NCBI GenBank assembly: GCA_900768625.1
Contig: CAAGDO010000305.1
Location: forward strand, 1-8,152
Length of the DNA: 8,152 bases
Reading direction: 5' to 3'
Source: Bacteroidaceae bacterium
GTDB taxonomy: Bacteria; Bacteroidota; Bacteroidia; Bacteroidales; Bacteroidaceae
Shown: positions 1 through 5,842 of the stretch, in pieces
Layout: the number at the start of each line of letters is the position of its first letter
Numbering within the stretch: the first letter of the stretch is position 1
Made by a program: the position numbers and the translations under genes
Notes under the pieces: generated by a model
Told to the model about the DNA's origin: nothing
Database searches by the model: none
Seen by the model: the letters and a program-made list of their open reading frames with translations, nothing else

Positions 1-222
1 GGCAAACTTATGTAGAATGTAGAAGTTAAAACTATTGCCAAGTCATTACCTCTATTGAGGAAAGACACTCATAAATCGCTCATTTTAAGCTATTCAGAAG
101 ATTTTAGCAGAATTTTTCAAAAAAATCCATCCATCTTTTAACCTTCGGCCTTCAGTTGCATCTATCCTATAGAAAGCATTCAAAAACGAGCGGAGTATTC
201 ACCCTCTAAACATTCGCAAACA
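1..222. other. Intergenic region upstream of the sigma-factor operon
   Basis: AT-rich leader with no convincing coding region. I searched both strands for the Bacteroidetes TAnnTTTG box and found none on the + strand before the first gene. The operon promoter is presumably here, and if the ECF sigma factor is autoregulated it would use a different, unknown motif. Only the last part of any gene or terminator to the left could be present, and I cannot identify one. Confidence 0.4.
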
Positions 223-597
223 ATGAAAAAGATGCAATCACTCCTGCAGTTTGCAGTTCGCCACATCAGTGCGGTGTGCCTGCTGTTGGCTCTCATGATG
301 ACCCTTCCCGCCTATGCCGGACCAGGCCGACGTAACCATTACAGTCGTCCGCCGAAAACGGTTGTGGTGAAGCCTCAGCATCCCAAACACAAAAAGTGCA
401 AGAAGTGCAAGAAGTGCAAGAAGTGTAAGAAACACCACTGTCCGAAAGTGGGAACCGTGGTCATCACGCGTCCCGCCCATGGCCGCTACTGTTATTATGG
501 CAACCGCCGCTACTGGCTGGCCGATAACGTTCTCTACGACATCGTGAAAAAAGGTACGGGCGTGGCTTACGTCGTGGTCAGAATCATCGGCAACTGA
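223..597 (+). CDS. Small secreted Lys/Cys-rich protein of unknown function
   Basis: A 124-residue protein with a clear signal peptide: Lys at residues 2-3, a hydrophobic stretch at about 17-30, and a likely cut after Ala-Tyr-Ala (30-32). The mature protein is very basic. Residues 57-70 are Lys-Lys-Cys repeated four times plus Lys-Lys, followed by His-His-Cys (71-73), so five Cys and two His lie close together and could bind metal or form disulphides. The rest (about 74-124) is rich in Tyr and Val, with 'GRYCYYGNRRYW' and 'GVAYVVV'. This vaguely resembles small Tyr-rich secreted DUF6515-type proteins, but I do not claim that match. It ends 17 nt before the sigma-factor gene on the same strand and is probably co-transcribed with it. 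It could be a structural or regulated envelope protein. The gene is well supported; its function is unknown. Confidence 0.75.
   Translation: MKKMQSLLQFAVRHISAVCLLLALMMTLPAYAGPGRRNHYSRPPKTVVVKPQHPKHKKCKKCKKCKKCKKHHCPKVGTVVITRPAHGRYCYYGNRRYWLADNVLYDIVKKGTGVAYVVVRIIGN
394..429 (+). repeat. Four tandem 9-bp repeats inside the first gene
   Basis: The unit AAGTGCAAG occurs three times without a change, followed by a fourth copy, AAGTGTAAG. The repeat is in frame and encodes the Lys-Lys-Cys run. Being a multiple of three, gain or loss of units by slippage would lengthen or shorten the run without a frameshift. Confidence 0.9.
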
Positions 598-614
598 CAA
601 TCATTCTCCCCTCT

Positions 615-1175
615 ATGAATCCATCATCCCCTCCACCAGCATCCCTGCTTGATCTCTTGCGCAATCCTGCTCAGCGCGACGAGGGCTTCCGTCAGCTTAT
701 GAAAAGATCGGGAAGAAACCTCTACTGGCACATCCGCCGCATCGTGGTGGGGCGTGAGGACGCTGAAGATGTGTTGCAGGAAACCTGCGTGAAAGTGCTC
801 GCCAGTCTGGAGAGTTTCCGTGGCGACGAGGCGCAACTGATGCCTTGGATCTATCGTATCGCCACGCGCGAATGCCTCCAGTTGCTTCGCAGTCGCACCA
901 GCATATTCCAGAGCATTGATTCCCTTGGCGATTCCCTGACGGAAACCCTTCGGGCTGAGAATCAGCTCAATGCCCAAACGGCGGAAATGCTCTTACAGGA
1001 AGCGCTGCTCAAACTGCCCACCACGCAACGTATCGTGTTCAACCTCCGCTACTTCGACGATATGACCTACGAACAGATTGCCGCCGTGACGGGAAAGAAA
1101 GTGGGCACACTCAAAACAAACTATCATTTCGCCTCCGAGCGCGTCAAGCAATATATCAAAGACCATTCACAATGA
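615..1175 (+). CDS. RNA polymerase sigma factor, ECF (sigma-70) family
   Basis: A 186-residue ECF sigma factor, a normal length for the family; it directs RNA polymerase to a small set of promoters. Region 2 spans about residues 30-95: 'REDAEDVLQETCVKV' (47-61) is the conserved 2.1/2.2 type core-binding segment, and 'PWIYRIATRECLQLLRSR' (77-94) is region 2.3/2.4, which melts and reads the -10 element. A variable linker (about 95-125) leads to region 4 (about 126-182), with 'LPTTQRIVFNLRYFDDMTYEQIA' followed by 'GKKVGTLKTNYHFA', a helix-turn-helix for the -35 element. The start at 615 has no Shine-Dalgarno motif, which is usual in Bacteroidetes. Its stop overlaps the next start (ATGA), so the two are probably translationally coupled. 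The downstream membrane protein is the likely partner that holds it inactive. Family certain; target genes unknown. Confidence 0.93.
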   Translation: MNPSSPPPASLLDLLRNPAQRDEGFRQLMKRSGRNLYWHIRRIVVGREDAEDVLQETCVKVLASLESFRGDEAQLMPWIYRIATRECLQLLRSRTSIFQSIDSLGDSLTETLRAENQLNAQTAEMLLQEALLKLPTTQRIVFNLRYFDDMTYEQIAAVTGKKVGTLKTNYHFASERVKQYIKDHSQ

Positions 1176-1516
1176 AACAGACCCATAATCATCTGCCGTT
1201 TGTCGAAACGGATGCCTATGTCGACAACCTTCTCGACCATGCCACAGAGCATGCCATCCGTTCCACTCCAGCCCGTAACAAGGGCAACCGCCACCGTTGG
1301 CGTGCGGTCACCGCAGCAGCCGTTGCAGCTGTAGCGGCCGTGGTCATCGGTTTCTGCGTGGAATGGAATGCCCCATCTGCTGACAATGCCCTTCGTCAGC
1401 AGCAGGTGGCCTACACCGCTTCGCAAAGTCCACTCGACCAGTATCTGCAAAGCATTTCCGACGAGGAAGCACAGCAGATCATCGACTATGAAATGGAGGA
1501 GATACCAGAATACTAA
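1172..1516 (+). CDS. Single-pass membrane protein, probable anti-sigma factor
   Basis: A 114-residue protein whose start overlaps the sigma-factor stop by 4 nt. The N-terminal part (about 1-44) is polar and ends in a basic stretch, 'RNKGNRHRWR', consistent with a cytoplasmic side. An Ala/Val-rich transmembrane helix follows at about 45-62. The remaining 50 or so residues would lie in the periplasm and end in an acidic segment, 'SDEEAQQIIDYEMEEIPEY'. This layout and position fit the small anti-sigma proteins of Bacteroidetes ECF operons. No zinc-type anti-sigma motif (HxxxCxxC) is present, so any sigma binding would use a different fold. The role comes from gene order and topology, not from a recognised domain. 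An alternative is a membrane accessory protein that senses the downstream Spy-like protein. Confidence 0.72.
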   Translation: MKQTHNHLPFVETDAYVDNLLDHATEHAIRSTPARNKGNRHRWRAVTAAAVAAVAAVVIGFCVEWNAPSADNALRQQQVAYTASQSPLDQYLQSISDEEAQQIIDYEMEEIPEY

Positions 1517-1540
1517 CAAACGCAAACCATACAATAACTG

Positions 1541-1999
1541 ATGAAACGATTCACTCTTGCCATCCTTTTATGCCTGGCTTCCGTGGCCGCAATGGCCCAG
1601 TCCACCACCTTCAACCAGCGCCTCTTTGATGCCAAGATGGCTGAAATGGCCTACCGTCTGAAACTCACCGACAAGCAGACCGCCGACTTCCGTCCTGTTT
1701 ACGAACAGTACAACAAGGACATGATTGCCGCATGGGGCGAACCCTGCATCCAAAGCAAAACCAAGCCGCAGACCAGCAACGAGGCATCCGCACAAATCAA
1801 GAAGCGCATGGAGCGCCAGAAGCGGGCACAGGAGGTGCGCATCCGCTACACCGACCGTTTCGCTGCCATTCTCAACGCCGAGCAGATGCAGCAGTTCTTC
1901 AAGGTGGAGAACGGTATCCAGAAGCGACTCCATGAACGCAAGGCTTGCGCCGGTCGTAAGGGCGCTGGTCACGGTCCGCGTAAGCAGGGCAGAAAATAA
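1541..1999 (+). CDS. Secreted Spy/CpxP-like protein (LTxxQ type)
   Basis: A 152-residue protein with a signal peptide (residues 1-19, cut after Ala-Met-Ala before Gln20). The mature part is predicted to be mostly helical and highly charged. It carries 'LTDKQ' at 42-46 and a related 'LNAEQ' at 111-115, which resemble the paired LTxxQ motifs of the Spy/CpxP periplasmic chaperone-sensor family. The segment 'FRPVYEQYNKDM' after the first motif is typical of Bacteroidetes members. The C-terminal 20 residues are strongly basic (Arg, Lys, Gly, His) with one Cys at 136. It lies 24 nt after the membrane protein, so sigma factor, anti-sigma and Spy-like sensor form a set resembling envelope-stress circuits in which the periplasmic protein damps the response. 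Gene call strong; chaperone or sensor role inferred from the family. Confidence 0.78.
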   Translation: MKRFTLAILLCLASVAAMAQSTTFNQRLFDAKMAEMAYRLKLTDKQTADFRPVYEQYNKDMIAAWGEPCIQSKTKPQTSNEASAQIKKRMERQKRAQEVRIRYTDRFAAILNAEQMQQFFKVENGIQKRLHERKACAGRKGAGHGPRKQGRK

Positions 2000-2066
2000 C
2001 CGATTCCTGTCCTTGTTGTCCGTCCAATGTTTCAACACGTATCAACTAAACTATCCCATATAAGAA

Positions 2067-2939
2067 ATGAAGCACCTGCTTTTCTTTCTCTTCCTCTTCT
2101 GTTCCTCTTTTGCTGCCTCACAAACCGTCCCCGTATCGGATTTTGCAGCTTTTGAGCGTGATTTCGGCGGTCGAACCATTTGTTATCGAAAAGCGCAAAT
2201 CGCTCCTGTTGATGGGGAAATGAAAGCTTTGGTGATATATCTCCATGGTGGCTCCAGTTGTGGCACCGACAATGTGGCACAGATGAATGAACCGGGAATT
2301 GAAGCCATCGCTTCCTATCTCCAGACGCGGGCTATAACCTCCGTAATGCTCGTACCCCAATGCCCCGAGCGGAATTTGGGATGGGGAGGTTTGGCTCGCA
2401 ACGTAAAGGAGATGATTGACTTCATTGTCCGTACCGAGGGCATTGATCCAGACCGTATCTACCTCTTCGGAGGCAGTATGGGCGGAACGGGTACTTGGAA
2501 AATGCTTTCTTCCTATCCTTCCTTCTTTGCCACCGCTATGCCCTGTGCGGCAAATCCTTCCGGCATGGATGCCGAAAAGGTTTCCACCACGCCAGTCTAT
2601 AATGTCATGGGGTTGGCCGACCGCATCATGGCTGGTGATGTGCGTGCCACGGCAGAGGCTTTCGTGGCTCAGTTGAAGAATTTGGGTGATGATGTGGTGT
2701 ATGAAACGGTGGAAGGCTGGTCACACGAGATGACCTGTACCCAAAGTTATACGCCTCAGAGATTGGATTGGGTGTTTGCCCATCAGCGCAATGGAGCAAC
2801 AGGAATTGCTCCCGTATTATCCCCCTCTGATTCTTCAGGGGCTACAGGATGGTACACTTTGCAAGGTCAACTTCTTGAACATTATCCTATGGTCAAGGGC
2901 ATCTATATCCACCAAGGACGCAAAGTCTTGATCAAATAA
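2067..2939 (+). CDS. Secreted alpha/beta hydrolase (esterase or peptidase-like)
   Basis: A 290-residue exported hydrolase. Residues 1-18 form a signal peptide with a very hydrophobic Leu/Phe core. The oxyanion-hole motif His-Gly-Gly is at 60-62. The nucleophile elbow GGSMG is at 135-139, with Ser137 as the likely nucleophile. Asp185 ('GLADRI') and His220 ('GWSHEM') are plausible other members of the triad. The fold resembles feruloyl-esterase/PHB-depolymerase-like carboxylesterases, so the substrate may be an ester on a polysaccharide or a small peptide; the sequence does not decide this. The last 29 residues form a separate short tail, 'GWYTLQGQ...KGIYIHQGRKVLIK', common at the ends of secreted Prevotella proteins. 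It starts 67 nt after the Spy-like gene on the same strand, so read-through is possible. It is followed by a large hairpin. Confidence 0.85.
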   Translation: MKHLLFFLFLFCSSFAASQTVPVSDFAAFERDFGGRTICYRKAQIAPVDGEMKALVIYLHGGSSCGTDNVAQMNEPGIEAIASYLQTRAITSVMLVPQCPERNLGWGGLARNVKEMIDFIVRTEGIDPDRIYLFGGSMGGTGTWKMLSSYPSFFATAMPCAANPSGMDAEKVSTTPVYNVMGLADRIMAGDVRATAEAFVAQLKNLGDDVVYETVEGWSHEMTCTQSYTPQRLDWVFAHQRNGATGIAPVLSPSDSSGATGWYTLQGQLLEHYPMVKGIYIHQGRKVLIK

Positions 2940-2962
2940 GAAATACATCCAAGGATAAATGA

Positions 2963-3024
2963 AACGCATAATTGCCGTTCTTCTTTTCGTCGATTGATGA
3001 AAAGAAGAACGGCAATTATGCGTT
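2963..3024. repeat. Near-perfect long hairpin between converging genes
   Basis: The arms 2963-2988 and 2999-3024 pair perfectly over 26 bp. The pairing continues inward with one G-T pair (2989/2998), T-A and C-G, leaving a 4-nt loop (2992-2995). It lies 23 nt after the hydrolase stop and 7 nt before the stop of the - strand ATPase gene, so it fits a two-way transcription terminator. As it stands, the right arm is followed by 'AGATTAGTTATT' and not by a real T run, so it is an incomplete classic terminator. Its right arm recurs at 4829-4860. Confidence 0.85.
2993..3024 (+). repeat. 32-bp direct repeat, left copy
   Basis: This matches 4829-4860 at 31 of 32 positions; the only difference is C at 3021 against T at 4857. 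It forms part of the loop and the whole right arm of the hairpin at 2963-3024. It ends 7 nt before the stop codon of the - strand ATPase gene. Confidence 0.9.
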
Positions 3025-3031
3025 AGATTAG

Positions 3032-4606
3032 TTATTCCACCACCTTCCAATCCACCAGTCCCTTGCCTTGATCATCAAGTTCGACGGCGAGCCCTATGAC
3101 TTTACGTCCGTCAGCCTTGAAGGGTTCCATGTAGCCGCAAGTCTTTATTTGTTGTTCAGCGGCAGCGATGCCGCCATTGTTTTGAAGTTTCAACTCCATG
3201 ACGTAGATATAGCGTGAAGTCCATGTCACCAAGTCTATTCGTCCCGTTGAAAGCATGCGTTCAACTTCTACGCGCAAGCCGATGGCGTGGAAAATAGTGC
3301 TGATGATGAGGCGATAACGCTCCTCCATATCCATGGAAGCCAACTTCTTGTTGCTGTAGGGAACGTCAGCGATGAGAGATCTCATGGTTTCTTTAGCTGC
3401 ATCAAATTTTCCGGTGCCCAATTCGCGGAGCAAACGTCCTTGCATGGAAATCGTTTCGCCTTGACGCCGCAAGGTCAGGGCAGGCAAGACCATGGCGTTG
3501 AGAGCCTGACGCACTTCCTCGTTGGGAATGCCGAGGACATAACCGAATTCGTCACACGATTTGATGGTGAGATAGCCCGATTGATAAAGGAACAGTTCTG
3601 GACCACCGCCTGTGACATCGGAGGTTTCGAGTACAAACGGTTCCACGTAGCAGTGGTCATAGTGATCGAGGTTCACTTCGATGTTTTCTACGAATTTGGG
3701 CAATAAGGAAGTTGCCCCCGACGATGCCCAGTAGCTTCGCAGTTCTTTTGCGTCCAGTGCACTTACAAGGCTGAATGGGTTATATACGTCCACCATGTTT
3801 CGGCGGCAAAAGTGGTAACCATCGTAATAGTCCTTGAGTTTCTTGATGGTTTGTTTGGTAGTCCAACCATGGTAAGCAGCCAAGCCTTCTATTTCTGGCA
3901 TAAAATTGTCTAGCACCTCCTGTTCGGAAATGCCGCAAATGGTGGCATACTGAGGTTCGAAACTGATATTACTCAAATTGTTGAGTACGGAGAAGAGCGA
4001 AATCTGCGTGAATTTAGTGATACCTGTGATGAACACAAAGCATTCATAGGCATCATCAGCTTTGAGTATGGCAAAAACCTCACGATACACGGCTGTGCAT
4101 GCTTCATGGTCAGGTGTATGCCAAGAGTGTTGCAATGGGGCATCATATTCGTCAATAAGTATGGCCACTTGCTGTTCCGTTTGCTGATAGGCAGCAAGAA
4201 TAATGGAATCAAGGCGGTTTGCGAGTGAGGAATGCGGACGTGGAGTTATGCCATATTTATCCTCGTATCGGCTGAAAGCAAGGTCAAGATAAGAACGTAT
4301 GGATGATTCATTGGCTCCGCCGCGACTCATGTCCAGACGAATGACCGGACGTTTTGTCCAGTCATGTTCCAAATCCATAATCTTCAGTCCTTCAAACAGT
4401 TCTCGCTTTCCCTCAAAGTAAGCCTGAAGCGTATCGACAAGAACCGTTTTCCCAAACCGTCGTGGACGGCTTAGGTAATTGAATTTTTTGTCCTTGTTGG
4501 CTATATACCAGATGATGTCGCTTTTATCGACGTAAAGGTATCCGTTCTTTCTTATTTCTTCGAACGATTGTATGCCAACGGGCAGCTTTCTTTCGGTTGT
4601 TGCCAT
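3032..4606 (-). CDS. AAA-ATPase-like protein with C-terminal PD-(D/E)XK nuclease-like domain
   Basis: A 524-residue protein, full length for this family (AAA-ATPase_like plus PDDEXK_9, formerly DUF1703). The N-terminus 'LPVGIQSFEEIRKNGYLYVDKS' is the usual family start. The P-loop is the variant SRPRRFGKT (46-54), with Lys53 and Thr54. Walker B is 'VAILIDEYDAPL' (147-158), with Asp152-Glu153. 'FITGITKFTQISLFSVLNNL' (192-211) fits the sensor region, and 'YYDGYHF' (260-266) is another family marker. The C-terminal domain has 'GRIDLV' (Asp458) and 'MELKL' (Glu471, Lys473), matching the D...ExK core of PD-(D/E)XK nucleases, so the active site looks intact. The real function of these proteins is unknown; they occur in many copies in Bacteroides and Prevotella genomes and behave like repeated elements. 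Sampled GC is well below that of prmC. The gene is flanked by 32-bp direct repeats. Confidence 0.93.
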   Translation of the reverse strand: MATTERKLPVGIQSFEEIRKNGYLYVDKSDIIWYIANKDKKFNYLSRPRRFGKTVLVDTLQAYFEGKRELFEGLKIMDLEHDWTKRPVIRLDMSRGGANESSIRSYLDLAFSRYEDKYGITPRPHSSLANRLDSIILAAYQQTEQQVAILIDEYDAPLQHSWHTPDHEACTAVYREVFAILKADDAYECFVFITGITKFTQISLFSVLNNLSNISFEPQYATICGISEQEVLDNFMPEIEGLAAYHGWTTKQTIKKLKDYYDGYHFCRRNMVDVYNPFSLVSALDAKELRSYWASSGATSLLPKFVENIEVNLDHYDHCYVEPFVLETSDVTGGGPELFLYQSGYLTIKSCDEFGYVLGIPNEEVRQALNAMVLPALTLRRQGETISMQGRLLRELGTGKFDAAKETMRSLIADVPYSNKKLASMDMEERYRLIISTIFHAIGLRVEVERMLSTGRIDLVTWTSRYIYVMELKLQNNGGIAAAEQQIKTCGYMEPFKADGRKVIGLAVELDDQGKGLVDWKVVE

Positions 4607-4628
4607 AATGTGTACGTTTAATCTTTTG

Positions 4629-4636
4629 CAAATATA
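4629..4636 (-). promoter_or_regulatory. Candidate -7 promoter box for the ATPase gene
   Basis: Read on the - strand this is TATATTTG, an exact fit to the Bacteroidetes TAnnTTTG -7 box, 22 nt before the start codon at 4606. A TTTG that could be the -33 element lies at 4662-4665 (- strand), but the 25-nt spacing is longer than the usual 19-21, so that half is weak. Transcription would begin close to the start codon, leaving a short leader. Confidence 0.5.
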
Positions 4637-4681
4637 TGGATAAAAAATGGATATCCCTCATCAAACCATTAAAGTAACATT

Positions 4682-4715
4682 AAAAACGCACTCCACCTTT
4701 TCTTTGCTGGAGTGC
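4682..4715 (-). terminator. Candidate intrinsic terminator, - strand
   Basis: The arms 4688-4695 and 4708-4715 (GCACTCCA / TGGAGTGC) form an 8-bp stem with a 12-nt loop. On the - strand the stem is followed by G and then five T (4686-4682). It lies between prmC and the ATPase promoter, so it would stop transcripts leaving prmC before they enter the ATPase gene. The large loop makes it only moderately strong. On the + strand no T run follows. Confidence 0.5.
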
Positions 4716-4828
4716 AGCAACTGCTGTTGCGTCATGTCGGAATGGCGGGATAAGTGTTCCTGAATAGAAATTCATATTCCTTCATGTAAATATTCTTAGT
4801 TCCTGCATAGCAAGTCAGTGCAGCCAGA

Positions 4829-4860
4829 ATTGATGAAAAGAAGAACGGCAATTATGTGTT
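4829..4860 (+). repeat. 32-bp direct repeat, right copy
   Basis: Second copy of the sequence at 2993-3024 (31 of 32 identical, same orientation). Unlike the left copy it has no matching opposite arm next to it, but it is followed directly by C and six T (4861-4867). It starts 222 nt upstream of the ATPase start codon and ends 25 nt from the prmC stop. Confidence 0.9.
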
Positions 4861-4885
4861 CTTTTTTCCATGTAGCAAGAAGAGT

Positions 4886-5737
4886 TCACACATGAGCTCC
4901 CACCATGCGGTCGTTGCCAAAGGCGTCGCGGCGCACTTCTGCATCCTTCAGGCCTTCTTGGGTGAAGAGGGTGGCAGTTTCTTGAGCGTAGGCACGGTTG
5001 CCTTCCACCAGCAGATGACCGCCTGGGCGCAGGTGGGTGGCTGCTTCCCGGGCCAGAGCGCGATAGAAACGGAGCGGGTCTGTATCCGGAACGAAAAGGG
5101 CCAGATGGGGTTCATGGCGGAGTACGTGCTGCTCCATTTCCGCCTCCTCCCGCTGGCAGATATAGGGAGGGTTGCTCACGATGAGGTCGAAATGCTCCTC
5201 TTCGGGCCATGGCTGCAGAAGGTCGTGACGGGAAAAGGCAACGTCGGCTTTCAGGGTGCGGGCATTCCCGGCGGCCACGCGGAGTGCCCCTTCGCTAACG
5301 TCCCATGCCACGACTTTGGCTGCCGGAAGTGCCAGTTTCAGACTGACCGCAATGCAGCCGCTGCCCGTTCCGCCATCGAGCAGGCGAAGTCCGGCACCAT
5401 CGGTCGAACGCTTTCGAGCCACCTCTATGGCCCATGCCACGAGTTCCTCCGTTTCCGGCCGCGGGATGAGCACATCGGGCGTCACCCTAAAACGATGCCC
5501 CGCAAACCATGCAACCCCCAGGGCATACTGCACAGGCATTCCCTCTGCCAGACTTTGACAGATATTTGCAAAGCGGGCTCGCTCATCTTCAGAAATTTGG
5601 CTAACTTTGCCCGCATAAATATCGGTGCGCGTCAGATGCATCACTTCCTCCATGACCAGGAAGGCAATGGCTTGTGCTTCGCCCGCTCCGTAGCGGGGGA
5701 GCAGAAGGTGGCGCAGACGCTGATAATCTTCATTCAT
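4886..5737 (-). CDS. prmC: Peptide chain release factor N5-glutamine methyltransferase
   Basis: PrmC (HemK) methylates the Gln of the GGQ motif in release factors RF1 and RF2 using S-adenosylmethionine, which makes translation termination efficient. The chosen start at 5737 (MNEDYQRL...) gives 283 residues, the usual family length. The reading frame stays open further upstream, but that part is antisense to ribD and has no family match. The N-terminal helical domain (about 1-80) binds the release factor. 'PDVLIPRPETEELV' (87-100) is the conserved linker motif. The methyltransferase domain has the SAM loop 'LLDGGTGSGCIA' (119-130), in which a Gly replaces the usual Leu/Ile after Asp121. The catalytic NPPY is at 189-192, and 'HEPHLALF' (208-215) follows. 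It is divergent from ribD, with 105 nt between the starts. Identification is firm. Confidence 0.95.
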   Translation of the reverse strand: MNEDYQRLRHLLLPRYGAGEAQAIAFLVMEEVMHLTRTDIYAGKVSQISEDERARFANICQSLAEGMPVQYALGVAWFAGHRFRVTPDVLIPRPETEELVAWAIEVARKRSTDGAGLRLLDGGTGSGCIAVSLKLALPAAKVVAWDVSEGALRVAAGNARTLKADVAFSRHDLLQPWPEEEHFDLIVSNPPYICQREEAEMEQHVLRHEPHLALFVPDTDPLRFYRALAREAATHLRPGGHLLVEGNRAYAQETATLFTQEGLKDAEVRRDAFGNDRMVGAHV

Positions 5738-5764
5738 ATTCAAACTGCATACAGACTTAACAGG

Positions 5765-5819
5765 AGGTTTGCCCCCGTTGCCGCTTTCGTCCCTTTGGGG
5801 GGAATGGCTGGGCAAGCCT
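5765..5819. other. Possible stem-loop in the prmC-ribD divergent gap
   Basis: AGGTTTGCCC at 5765-5774 can pair with GGGCAAGCCT at 5810-5819, 10 bp with one G-T pair, enclosing a GC-rich 35-nt loop. It lies in the shared 5' region of both genes. It does not resemble an FMN riboswitch. Its function is unknown and it may be a chance fold in GC-rich DNA. Confidence 0.35.
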
Positions 5820-5842
5820 AACGTAATCAAAACAATAAAATC

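Noticed and set aside
2959..2997. Tiny reading frame MKRIIAVLLFVD that looks like a signal-peptide start
   Set aside because: Only 12 codons, and it lies within the arm of the long hairpin. The resemblance is probably chance or a remnant, and it cannot be supported as a gene.
4798..4863. - strand stretch around the right repeat reading HIIAVLLFINSGC, like a lipoprotein signal
   Set aside because: No in-frame start codon and a stop within about 10 codons after the Cys. A single-base shift would be needed to reach the ATG at 4871, so it is at most a degenerate remnant.
4856..5821. Long + strand open frame (321 codons) opposite prmC
   Set aside because: It is antisense to a well-conserved prmC and its translation shows no family motifs. 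It is Cys/His/Pro-rich noise expected opposite GC-rich coding DNA.
5738..5842. FMN riboswitch upstream of ribD
   Set aside because: The gap is only 105 nt and lacks the conserved blocks and multi-branch layout of the RFN element; only one simple stem is visible.
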